The notes under the pieces: model-generated
Databases searched by the model: none
What the model saw: only the letters and a program-made list of their open reading frames with translations
Told to the model about the DNA's origin: nothing
Position numbers and translations under genes: made by a program
Shown: one piece after another, positions 1 through 7,211 of the stretch
Position numbering within the stretch: position 1 is the first letter of the stretch
Layout: each line of letters starts with the position of its first letter
NCBI GenBank assembly: GCA_019057735.1
Contig: JAHLWV010000057.1
Coordinates: 1-10,943, forward strand
DNA: 10,943 nucleotides
Direction: 5' to 3'
Source: Promethearchaeota archaeon
GTDB taxonomy: Archaea > Asgardarchaeota > Lokiarchaeia > Sigynarchaeales > SOKP01

Positions 1-551
1 GTTATTAATAGTGCCTTGGTATTTCCATCATTATCGATAAAAGTTTTACCCCGGATTTCAAACCATTCATAAGTTCTATCCTTATTAATTAGCCGAACTT
101 CAACCTTTCCTTCCCCTGTAATAAAACCCTCTTTTAAGGTTTTCAATGTAGTTTTTTGATCTTCAGGATGTATGATTGACAAAATAGATTTTCCTATTCG
201 ATCCTTGTTGCTTATACCTCTCAAATTTTTATGCGTTGGTTCATTGATATATTCAAATTCAAAATTCTTATTTATGATTGTAATTAGGTCATTCGCATTT
301 TCCATGATTAAATTATGTCTTTCTTCAGATTCTTTTAATTTTTGTTTTAAATAGTATGGATTTTCTTCCTCTTCACCAAATTCAGAGGTAATTTCGTAAC
401 AAACCTTAAATAATCTTTTAACAAAATTCTGGTATTTATTTACAGAATTGTCCTCACCGTGATTAGCCTTATCTATCTCTATTTTAAATTTCTCTAAAAA
501 TAGTTCAAAATTATTATTTAATTCATCAAAAAGTGGTTTTATATCACTCAA
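1..551 (-). CDS. PAS-domain sensor protein, 3' part outside the window
   Basis: An open frame of 183 codons runs on the minus strand from a TTG at 549-551 to the window edge with no stop. An in-frame TAA lies seven codons upstream of the TTG. A purine-rich AAAGGGATGGGG just before the TTG could be its ribosome binding site, and the only internal ATG that might serve (around 303) would cut into the PAS domain. Residues 1 to about 83 are charged and helical. The PAS fold follows: an ERHNLIMENANDLI start, then EYIN, IIHPEDQ, a charged strand with EVRLINKDRTYEWFEIRG and a DNDGN turn. PAS domains bind ligands or cofactors or mediate dimerisation in sensor kinases and other signalling proteins. The output domain lies outside the window, so histidine kinase is only one possibility. 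The family call is secure; the start is moderately sure. Confidence 0.8.
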   Translation of the reverse strand, partial: MSDIKPLFDELNNNFELFLEKFKIEIDKANHGEDNSVNKYQNFVKRLFKVCYEITSEFGEEEENPYYLKQKLKESEERHNLIMENANDLITIINKNFEFEYINEPTHKNLRGISNKDRIGKSILSIIHPEDQKTTLKTLKEGFITGEGKVEVRLINKDRTYEWFEIRGKTFIDNDGNTKALLI

Positions 552-1000
552 ATTGACCCCATCCCTTTAAAGTTAATAAGACAATAGAAATGTGAATTTG
601 TCTGTTGATATTCTAGAAGTAGAGTTACTATATAATTATTTGTCTAAAATTATAAGAAATTACGTTTGTGTATCAAATTGACAACTTTTTGTTTAAAAAA
701 CAACCAATTTGAATAAATGATTTGATGAAATGATGAAAAAAGGTAATTATTCAAAAAATAAATGTGGTTTTTAGTATTTTTTATAAAAAAATAAAATAAA
801 ATATGAATTAATTTAATTTTTCACAAAACACACAAATCTCTTATAATCTAACTCGTTTCAAACTTAAATGGCTATCTATTAATTACCAAGAGAGCCCTTA
901 ATTAAATTTTAGGTCGCAGATTATTGCATCGACCTCACGCTCGGGAACTTCTTAAGTTTTTTACAGAACAAATTAATTTTAAATTAAAATAGGAAAAGGA
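552..1000. other. AT-rich intergenic region, no gene seen
   Basis: No open frame of convincing length or composition is present on either strand. A TATA-like AATTATATAG (minus strand, about 631-640) could serve the PAS gene with a leader of about 60 nt. The only GC-richer part is 911-945, described separately as a hairpin island. The rest is A/T runs, including a plus-strand TTTTTATAAAAAAATAAAA near 778-797. Confidence 0.6.
911..962 (+). other. Hairpin island with terminator-like 3' end
   Basis: AGGTCG at 911-916 is the exact inverted complement of CGACCT at 930-935, with a 13-nt loop. A second small hairpin, AACTT/AAGTT (946-950 and 954-958, loop CTT), runs directly into six T residues (957-962). 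The stretch is visibly richer in G and C than its AT-rich surroundings. In AT-rich archaeal genomes that pattern can mark a small RNA, here on the plus strand and ending at about 962. It could equally be a 3' structure of the convergent 1001-1630 gene. No RNA family is recognised. Confidence 0.35.
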
Positions 1001-1630
1001 TTAAAAGAAGAAATCTGCTAAATCGTAGATACCTATTAATTTTTCTACTGTGAGGTTTGCAAATCCTTTTAATTCATCAAATGATTTATTTTGAATAGTT
1101 TTTTGATCTTTCCAAAGAAAGATATATATCATACCAAGATATTTTCCGTAAATTACTATACGCCCTTCAATATCAATATCATCATCATAAGCTATTATCC
1201 CAAAAGTATTACTACCTTCATATGTCGTTAAGAAACTCATTAGATCCATATAAGAATTTGAGCTCATAAACGCTCTATCTTTTACATTAGCTACTTTATG
1301 TTCAAAGCCCATTCCAGCTATTCGAGGTACTTTTAAATGATAAAATCTTAGTGTATTTTCTAATTCGTTTATACTTTTTCGAGCATTTTCAAGCATTTTA
1401 TCGCTTATGGAAGACTCTAATTCAACTTTATCAATTTTTTGAGAACCTCTATGCTTTCCCTGACTATCTATGAATGCGATGAAAGGTGGACAATTATCAC
1501 TTTTATGGTGGTTTTTTATTAATATTGAGAAAAGACCACTCTTTTTTTGATATTCAACTTTTTTTCTAAAACTAAATTTACAGTATGGACATATCATATT
1601 CACTAGAATTGTTTCTTTTAAACTACTCAT
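1001..1630 (-). CDS. Unrecognised Cys-rich (zinc-ribbon-like) protein, possible roadblock-like C-terminal domain
   Basis: The product has 209 residues and no function I can assign. An N-terminal CPYC (C14, C17) is followed by H41-H42 and C47-P48 in NHHKSDNCPPFIAFID, and then by GKHRGSQKID at 58-67. I recall a similar CxxC ... C/H-x-F-x-x-F-x-D-x-x-G-x-x-RG-x-x-x-ID segment in small Asgard proteins, sometimes next to roadblock/longin domains; this is memory, not a search. Only three cysteines are visible, so a fourth zinc ligand would have to be H41 or H42. Residues 75-96 look like one amphipathic helix. Residues 100-209 alternate strands (GRIVIYGKYLGMIYIFLWK at 156-174) with helices and could be a roadblock-like fold. 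M12 is an alternative start. The gene has its own TATA-like box and is probably not co-transcribed with EF-2. Confidence 0.75.
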   Translation of the reverse strand: MSSLKETILVNMICPYCKFSFRKKVEYQKKSGLFSILIKNHHKSDNCPPFIAFIDSQGKHRGSQKIDKVELESSISDKMLENARKSINELENTLRFYHLKVPRIAGMGFEHKVANVKDRAFMSSNSYMDLMSFLTTYEGSNTFGIIAYDDDIDIEGRIVIYGKYLGMIYIFLWKDQKTIQNKSFDELKGFANLTVEKLIGIYDLADFFF

Positions 1631-1659
1631 ATTCTTTCATACCTATAATCTTGTAAGGG

Positions 1660-1670
1660 CTTATAAATTT
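1660..1670 (-). promoter_or_regulatory. TATA-like box for the 1001-1630 gene
   Basis: The minus strand reads AAATTTATAAG, centred about 35 nt before the ATG at 1630. With the usual archaeal spacing of about 26 nt this predicts a start of transcription near 1639 and a leader of roughly 9 nt. Confidence 0.45.
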
Positions 1671-1751
1671 GAGTAAATAGAAAACAATTATTCTATGATA
1701 GAGCGTGGATTTTTCGCAATTACCAAAGAATTTTATAATTAACAGTAATTT

Positions 1752-3941
1752 TTACCATGATAAACCTTTCATAAAGCGCAGATCATTTATAATTAGTTTA
1801 GCTTCGTGATTAGGAACCTCCATGAAAGCATAAAACTCATTTTGCCAAAATGCTTTTCCTGAAGTAGACGAGCGAATATCTTCAGCAAACTTTATCGAAT
1901 TCCTTACTGGGAGTAACATCTCAATAATAGCTTGATAATCCTTTTCTTGATTAACATCCTTAATTTTAGCAGAATACTTTGAAGCTAAAGAGAGCGCATT
2001 TTTTACATAATCGGGGGGTAATTGAATAATTGTGTGATATATAGGCTCAAGAAGGATTAGTTCAGCTTGATTTAAAGCCTTTTTAATGGCATCGTAGAAC
2101 AATGTGGATAATTCTGTATAAGCGTTCTCTTCATTCAGTTCAGCAATGTTTAACTTTTTAATTTTAACTTTAATTCCAGTAATTTGTTCACCACATAAAA
2201 ATCCGTTTGAAAGAATCTTACCAACAATTTCTTCAATAATTTCTTTATAGGTAGAGGTAATTTCTTCATCCATATCATAAAAAAGAAGATTGTTATTTTC
2301 AAAGTACCTCCAGAAGTTTTGTATTTCCTCTAATGTTAATTCTGTATGTTCCCCAAATAGTTCTTTCAATCTCTCCTTAGGTTTAATTGTAGCTAAATCA
2401 TGAGTTTGTAAAAACCTCGAAGTCTTGTCCTTTATTCTTTCAATTTTAAGCTGAAGAGAATTCCCGCTATTTTGCGAATTTGAGAAGACACTGGAGGAAT
2501 CATACTTACAAGATTCTTTGAACACCGCGCGTGGTTCTGAAATAGAAACTTTGATACCTCGTTTTTCTATTTCATTTGCTGAGATTTCAAGATGTAGTGG
2601 TCCAACTCCCGAAAGCAAAAATTCGCCGTTTTCCTCGTTAATTTCAAATTTAAGGTTTGGATCTTCTATTAATAAGTTTTCAATTAGTTCCTTCATTTTG
2701 TCAAGTTCTCGCAAATACTCCGGCTCGATTGAAACGGTTACTACAGGAGTAGATACATATTTAACCTCTTCAAACGGAACCATTAGGCTGGCTAAGTCTT
2801 TGTCGACTAAAGTTTCGCCACTTTGTAGTTGTTTTAGTCCTTCAACTGCTACAATGTTACCAACAGGTATTTGTTCGACTTGTTCTCTTCTTTGTCCCAT
2901 AAAGAGAGCTGTTCTTCGGATTGTATCATAACTATTTTCTCTTACCAAGAAAATGTCTTCTTTCATTGAGCACATTCCGGAAAAAATTCTGCCTGTCCCT
3001 ATTAAAATATGTTTCTCTACTTGTACCTTACTTAAACAAATAATTGTAGGTCCATCAGGATCACAATTTACCATAGCTTTTCCAATATCCGATTCTAAAT
3101 CACCCTCCCATATCTTTCCAATTCTGTAAGTTTGTGCTTCTTTAGGATTAGGGAGATGGTCAACTACCATTTCTAATATTGCTTTATGTATCGGAAAATA
3201 GACTGCTAAGTCAGCGTAACCCTCTTTTGTGTAAGTTTCTTTTTGATAACGAGATTTAATATCAGAAAATTTTAACTCGCTATTTTCTAAAATATTTAAT
3301 GTAAAACCCCATTTATGGAGCGCTGAGCCGAAAGCCACATTTCCATCAGCAGGAGATACTTGCCACTCTTTTTTAAAGGGTTTATCTGCGTGTCTTTTAA
3401 TAAGCGTATTAAAATCTTTAATAATCCTTGTATATTTTTTTCTTATTTGTTCATCTGTTAGTTTTAACTCTCGGATGAGGCGATCTACTTTATTAATATA
3501 AAGTACTGGTTTTACACCTTCCTGTAGAGCTTGTTTAATCACCGTCTCTGATTGAGTTATTATCTCTTCAACAGCATCAACAACTACTACAACCCCATCT
3601 ATTAATCTTAGAGCGCGCGTTACCTTTCCACTGAAATCTAAATGTCCAGGCGTATCGACGAGGTTTATTAGAAATGGTTCATGATCTTCCAGTGATTTTT
3701 CGTAGTATAATGAAATATTAGTAGATTTCATTGTGATCCCCCGAGCTTGTTCTTCCTCTAAATAATCCAGAGCGCGCGCTTCACCTGCTAAATCGGGTGA
3801 CAATAATCCTGCCTCGCTCAAAAGCGAATCAGAAAGCGTTGTCTTTCCGTGATCAATATGCCCAACAAATCCAATGTTTCTAATATTCTGTGTTTTTTCC
3901 ATCATATTCAGAATTTCTGAAATCTCCTTCCGACGAGGCAT
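1752..3941 (-). CDS. Translation elongation factor EF-2 (archaeal type) without diphthamide motif
   Basis: EF-2 is the ribosomal translocase GTPase. At 729 residues this is close to the usual archaeal length. The G domain is intact: GHIDHGKTT at 27-35, EEEQARGITMKST (switch I) at 62-74, DTPGH at 96-100, NKVD at 150-153 and FGSALHKWGF near 204-213. Domain II (CDPDGPTI at 293-300, GRIFSG at 317-322) and domain III (IEDPNLKFEINEENGE, then LLSGVGPLHLEI) are clear. Domains IV/V are recognised from GIKVKI (589-594), LLEPIY (630-635), FAEDIRSSTSGKA and the EF..F..VPN tail. The odd part is the domain IV tip. Where archaeal EF-2 has LHxDAxHRGxxQ with the modified histidine, this protein has NIAELNEENAYTELST (about 598-613) with no histidine. 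The domain III end also lacks the usual NKHN(R/K)F stretch. It may be a dph-independent EF-2 or a second paralogue. EF-2 family: near certain; sole cellular EF-2: not known. Confidence 0.96.
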   Translation of the reverse strand: MPRRKEISEILNMMEKTQNIRNIGFVGHIDHGKTTLSDSLLSEAGLLSPDLAGEARALDYLEEEQARGITMKSTNISLYYEKSLEDHEPFLINLVDTPGHLDFSGKVTRALRLIDGVVVVVDAVEEIITQSETVIKQALQEGVKPVLYINKVDRLIRELKLTDEQIRKKYTRIIKDFNTLIKRHADKPFKKEWQVSPADGNVAFGSALHKWGFTLNILENSELKFSDIKSRYQKETYTKEGYADLAVYFPIHKAILEMVVDHLPNPKEAQTYRIGKIWEGDLESDIGKAMVNCDPDGPTIICLSKVQVEKHILIGTGRIFSGMCSMKEDIFLVRENSYDTIRRTALFMGQRREQVEQIPVGNIVAVEGLKQLQSGETLVDKDLASLMVPFEEVKYVSTPVVTVSIEPEYLRELDKMKELIENLLIEDPNLKFEINEENGEFLLSGVGPLHLEISANEIEKRGIKVSISEPRAVFKESCKYDSSSVFSNSQNSGNSLQLKIERIKDKTSRFLQTHDLATIKPKERLKELFGEHTELTLEEIQNFWRYFENNNLLFYDMDEEITSTYKEIIEEIVGKILSNGFLCGEQITGIKVKIKKLNIAELNEENAYTELSTLFYDAIKKALNQAELILLEPIYHTIIQLPPDYVKNALSLASKYSAKIKDVNQEKDYQAIIEMLLPVRNSIKFAEDIRSSTSGKAFWQNEFYAFMEVPNHEAKLIINDLRFMKGLSW

Positions 3942-3970
3942 CTTTACTTTTTACTCTTGTTAATTGTTAA

Positions 3971-3980
3971 TTTTATATTA
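3971..3980 (-). promoter_or_regulatory. TATA-like box for EF-2
   Basis: The minus strand reads TAATATAAAA, centred about 34 nt before the EF-2 ATG. This predicts a transcription start near 3949 and a very short leader. The same geometry is seen before the 1001-1630 gene, which supports both assignments. EF-2 is therefore probably transcribed from its own promoter rather than only by read-through from purN. Confidence 0.5.
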
Positions 3981-4032
3981 CTTACCATGAGTGATTTGAT
4001 TAAAATTTTAGGGTTATTTAAGGAAATTAGGA

Positions 4033-4143
4033 GCGGGAAATGAAATTTCTCATAACTCAAGATCTATTTCATTAAGTGTGGCAAAATTTTACCATACTTT
4101 CAGTATGGGTCAGAGTTTTCACAGAATTCATTTCAAATCCCGC
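4033..4143. other. Structured intergenic element between purN and EF-2
   Basis: The ends pair over a long interrupted stem. GCGGGA (4033-4038) pairs with TCCCGC (4138-4143), and a 2x2 AA/AA internal loop follows. TGAAAT (4041-4046) pairs with ATTTCA (4130-4135), and TTCT (4047-4050) pairs with AGAA (4123-4126) across a 3-nt bulge. Further in, AACTC (4054-4058) pairs with GAGTT (4113-4117), and CCATACT (4092-4098) pairs with AGTATGG (4102-4108) around a 3-nt loop. It lies just downstream of purN and upstream of the EF-2 promoter. It could be a small RNA, a 3' structure of the purN transcript or a small palindromic element. I recognise no known RNA family. Confidence 0.5.
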
Positions 4144-4161
4144 ATGATAAATGTAGATTGG

Positions 4162-4797
4162 CTATAGATCAAATTCTCCATCTATTTTAACAAGCCTTTC
4201 TTTGATATGCAACCTTTTATTACAAAATAACTCGATCGCTTTAGGGAAAATTTTATGCTCCCATTCTAATACTCTCGATCCTAAAGTGTCTTCATTGTCA
4301 GTATCATAAACAGGAACGCATTTTTGGATAATTATTGGACCGTGATCTGATTGATTATCAACGAAATGAACAGTACATCCGGAAACTTTGACTCCATAAT
4401 CTAATACATCTCTATGAGCGTGCATCCCTTTAAATGAAGGTAATAGAGCGGGATGAATGTTCATAACATTACCATTAAAGGCCTCAATAAACATTCCGCT
4501 TACTAATCTCATGTAGCCTACTAAAACGATTAATTCGCAACTATACTTTCGAAACACCTCTATCATTTTTTTGTCATATTCTTCCCGTGGAAGATGAAGA
4601 TACTTTTTAGACTCAATTAGTTCATAGGGAACATTATGATTTTTTGCTCGCTCCATGCAAAATGCTCTCGCTTTGTTGCATATAAGAATTTCCAAGCTTG
4701 CTTTATTTTTTAAGATACCACTTTTACAAGCTTTAATTATAGCTTCCAAATTAGAGCCCGAACCGCTAGCGATAGCGCCTATTTTTAATTCTGTCAT
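4162..4797 (-). CDS. purN: Phosphoribosylglycinamide formyltransferase PurN
   Basis: PurN transfers a formyl group from 10-formyltetrahydrofolate to GAR, giving FGAR in step 3 of cytosolic purine synthesis. The 211-residue product has the full family signature: the SGSGSN phosphate loop at 11-16, VGYMRLVS at 93-100, the catalytic MNIHPALLPSFKG with N113 and H115, GCTVHFVD at 140-147, and the catalytic aspartate D151 in SDHGPIIIQ. Length and all three catalytic residues match the folate-dependent enzyme, not the formate-using PurT or PurP that many archaea use, so the cell presumably has formyl-folate. The start gives the conserved N-terminal beta strand (KIGAIASGSGSN). No other purine gene is adjacent. 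The leader may contain two alternative hairpins (see 4834-4869). Confidence 0.96.
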   Translation of the reverse strand: MTELKIGAIASGSGSNLEAIIKACKSGILKNKASLEILICNKARAFCMERAKNHNVPYELIESKKYLHLPREEYDKKMIEVFRKYSCELIVLVGYMRLVSGMFIEAFNGNVMNIHPALLPSFKGMHAHRDVLDYGVKVSGCTVHFVDNQSDHGPIIIQKCVPVYDTDNEDTLGSRVLEWEHKIFPKAIELFCNKRLHIKERLVKIDGEFDL

Positions 4798-5161
4798 AAA
4801 TTTTTCTAATCCTTTTTATTAAAAAAAATTTACCTAATGTCTTATTAGATGTGTAATTTAACACCATCTATAATGAAAATGTTTTTATTTGATTAATTTA
4901 TATAATATATAGAAATTAGAATTAATTCATACTTAAATTTAATCTCTGGTATTTGTAGTAATATCTAAGAATTATTCTATTTGTTCTAAAACATTATTTA
5001 ATGAATAACAATCACTGCATATGTAATTTTAAAGGAGTTTGTAATTAAGTTATTTCAATTAATTCAATCCAAAGATAAAATAACTCTAAATCAAATTAAA
5101 GTTCATTAGCTTTTACATTTTGAAATCAATAAATAGAATTATATAAAAGAATTGAAAACAT
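4798..5161. promoter_or_regulatory. Divergent promoter region between purN and aCPSF1
   Basis: This is 364 bp of AT-rich DNA without a credible gene. TATA-like stretches occur at about 4899-4913 (near-palindromic TTTATATAATATATAG, usable on either strand, best placed for purN) and at 5139-5148 (TTATATAAAA, plus strand, just before aCPSF1). The latter is centred only about 19 nt before the ATG, closer than the standard spacing for a leaderless transcript. The aCPSF1 transcription start therefore remains uncertain. Confidence 0.4.
4834..4869 (-). promoter_or_regulatory. Two overlapping hairpins in the purN leader (possible attenuator)
   Basis: On the minus strand, AGATG/CATCT (4865-4869 with 4847-4851) extends by TGT/ACA across a 1-nt bulge. 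It overlaps by two bases a second hairpin, CTAAT/ATTAG (4844-4848 with 4834-4838, 5-nt loop). Five bases after the second hairpin comes a run of eight T (4828-4821), and purN starts 24 nt further on. A TATA-like ATATATTATATAAA at about 4899-4912 on the minus strand would place transcription initiation near 4879, upstream of both hairpins. Both stems are short and AT-rich, so the arrangement may be chance. Confidence 0.25.
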
Positions 5162-7072
5162 ATGAGTTTCGAATCAGAACTACAAAGAATTAAAGAACAA
5201 ATTATTCAACTTCTTCCTCCCGAGATAGTAGTAAAAAAAATCGAATTTGAGGGACCTGAAATAGCTGTTTACTCTGAGAATTCAAATCTTGAAGCAATTG
5301 AAAATTCCGATGTGCTAAAGGATTTAGCTAAATCTATGCGAAAAAGAGTGGTTTTTCGATGGAATGTAGAAGATCGAAAAGATCCCTCTGAAACTGAAGA
5401 TTATATTAGAAATTTGATTAGTGAAGACGCAGAAATTACAAATATTGAATTTGATCACACACGTGGCGAGGTCATTATAGAATCAGGAAAACCAGGATTA
5501 GTTATTGGTAAGAAAGGTGTAAATTTAAAAGAGATTAGACTGAATACCTTCTGGCAACCAAAAACCATCCGAACTCCTCCTCTTCCTTCGAGAACTATCA
5601 GTCTAATAAGACAAATGCTTACTAAAGAAAGACAAAATCAGAAAGATATACTCCTTAATATTGGAAAACGAATCCACAGACCTACATTGTTCAAGGAATT
5701 GGATATACGTTTAACTGCGTTAGGCGGATTTAGAGAAGTTGGAAGGTCTTGTATCTTAATGCAAACGAGGGATAGCAATATTCTTTTAGATGTTGGTTTG
5801 AATGTAGGGAACAAGAACGATCAATTTCCTCATTTTGATCTCCCAGAATTCTCTATAAGGGACTTAGATGCTGTAATTATATCTCACGCTCATTTAGATC
5901 ACTGTGGTATGGTTCCATACCTATTTAAGTATGGATACCAAGGTCCAGTATATTGCACTCTTCCAACTCGCAACCTGGCAACCATGTTACAATTGGATTT
6001 TGTCCAGATTTGTGAAAAAGAGGGAATTCCAATGCCTTACTCAAAAAGAGATGTGAAAAGCGCTGTACTCCATACTATTCCTCTCTCTTGGGGAAAAGTC
6101 ACTGATATTGCTCCTGACATAAAATTAACTCTTCATAATTCCGGGCATATTTTAGGATCATCTCTAATCCACCTCCACTTTGGAAAAGGAGGATATAATT
6201 TCGTATATACTGGAGACTTCAAATATCAGAAGACTAGGCTGCTTGAACAAGCCGCTGTGAAGTTCCCCCGCGTTGAAAGCTTGCTTATTGAGTCGACTTA
6301 TGGCGGACCGCAAGATCGTATCCCCAGCAGGCAGGATTCAGAGCGAGAACTTAGACAAATTTTAACTTCAACAATTAAACGGGGCGGGAAGATACTTATC
6401 CCTGTGTTAGCTGTAGGAAGAGCTCAAGAACTTATAATCGTACTAGAAGAGTTCATTTCGAAAGGTATCATAGATCAAGTTCCCATCTTTCTAGACGGTT
6501 TAATCTCCGAAGCAACAGCGATACACACTGCTAATCCCGATTTTCTTAGCTCCGATTTAAGAGAAAAGATATTACACCAAGGTAAAAATCCCTTTATGAG
6601 TGATTTTTTCACTACAGTCTCAGGTCGTGATGAAAGGGAAAATGTTATTATGGGTGGACCTTGCATAATATTAGCCACTAGCGGTATGCTCATTGGTGGT
6701 CCTTCAGTACAATATCTTAAAGCACTCGCAGAAGATAAAAATAATTCTCTTATATTCGTATCTTATCAAGTAAATGGTACTTTAGGGTCAAGAGTTCAAC
6801 GGGGATTCCGTGAAATTCAATATTCTAACGCAAAGGGAAGAACCCAACTAGTACGACTTAATTTGAATGTTTTCACTTTAGAAGGATTTAGCGGTCATTC
6901 ATCACGCAGCCAAATATCTCAATTCCTACGCAGAATTCAACCCAAACCAAAACTTGTCATAACAAATCACGGAGAAGAGAGTAAATGCGTGAGTTTATCG
7001 ACGATGATTCATAAGAAATTAAGGAAAGCAACTAAAAGCCCTAGGAATAGAGAGACATTGCTCCTAAAATAA
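5162..7072 (+). CDS. aCPSF1/FttA: KH-domain beta-CASP ribonuclease, transcription termination factor
   Basis: This is the archaeal homologue of the CPSF73 endonuclease. It cuts U-rich RNA 3' ends and, as FttA, terminates transcription; it acts as a homodimer with RNA polymerase. The 636 residues match the family length. Residues 1-75 form the N-terminal KH-like domain. Residues 90-160 form a second KH domain with the RNA-binding loop IGKKG at 115-119. The metallo-beta-lactamase part starts near 182 (LTALGGFREVGRSC). Metal ligands are visible in SHAHLDHCG (H242, H244, D246, H247), in SGHILGS (H329) and in YTGDF (D352). The beta-CASP motifs are E377 in IESTYGG, H579 in GFSGHSSR and H603 in ITNHGEESK. 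All catalytic residues are present. The ATG start gives the usual N-terminus with KKIEFEGPEIAVYS. The gene stands alone, divergent from purN. Confidence 0.96.
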   Translation: MSFESELQRIKEQIIQLLPPEIVVKKIEFEGPEIAVYSENSNLEAIENSDVLKDLAKSMRKRVVFRWNVEDRKDPSETEDYIRNLISEDAEITNIEFDHTRGEVIIESGKPGLVIGKKGVNLKEIRLNTFWQPKTIRTPPLPSRTISLIRQMLTKERQNQKDILLNIGKRIHRPTLFKELDIRLTALGGFREVGRSCILMQTRDSNILLDVGLNVGNKNDQFPHFDLPEFSIRDLDAVIISHAHLDHCGMVPYLFKYGYQGPVYCTLPTRNLATMLQLDFVQICEKEGIPMPYSKRDVKSAVLHTIPLSWGKVTDIAPDIKLTLHNSGHILGSSLIHLHFGKGGYNFVYTGDFKYQKTRLLEQAAVKFPRVESLLIESTYGGPQDRIPSRQDSERELRQILTSTIKRGGKILIPVLAVGRAQELIIVLEEFISKGIIDQVPIFLDGLISEATAIHTANPDFLSSDLREKILHQGKNPFMSDFFTTVSGRDERENVIMGGPCIILATSGMLIGGPSVQYLKALAEDKNNSLIFVSYQVNGTLGSRVQRGFREIQYSNAKGRTQLVRLNLNVFTLEGFSGHSSRSQISQFLRRIQPKPKLVITNHGEESKCVSLSTMIHKKLRKATKSPRNRETLLLK

Positions 7073-7147
7073 GATCTAATCGACACTTTTCTCATTTTAT
7101 ATTTTATTGTTATAAACTCGTGAAAAATTCACTTGGAATTGCCCTAA

Positions 7148-7172
7148 TTTATATAATTAGAAAAATATAAGT
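7148..7172 (+). promoter_or_regulatory. TATA-like elements for the SRPBCC gene
   Basis: Two candidates precede the ATG at 7212: TTTATATAAT (7148-7157) and AAAATATAAGT (7162-7172). They would give leaders of about 33 and 19 nt. A weak purine stretch, AAAAGAG, lies about 10 nt before the ATG. The sequence alone does not decide between the two boxes. Confidence 0.35.
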
Positions 7173-7211
7173 ATACACTAATGATAATTAATTTTCAAAA
7201 GAGTTGATTTT

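Noticed and set aside
172..354. Plus-strand open frame of 60 codons
   Set aside because: It is antisense to the PAS domain coding frame, which is continuous over the whole segment.
718..745. Possible C/D box RNA: ATGATGA near 730 resembles box C
   Set aside because: No box D (CTGA) and no inner C'/D' pair occur at a usable distance.
2518..2931. Plus-strand open frame of 137 codons inside EF-2
   Set aside because: It is exactly antisense to conserved EF-2 domains II/III and its product is low-complexity Ser/Thr-rich with no family character.
3942..5161. Purine-synthesis operon around purN
   Set aside because: Neither neighbour is a purine gene; EF-2 has its own TATA-like box and aCPSF1 is divergent.
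6475..6693. Minus-strand open frame of 72 codons inside aCPSF1
   Set aside because: It lies opposite conserved beta-CASP sequence and has no independent start signal or recognisable product.
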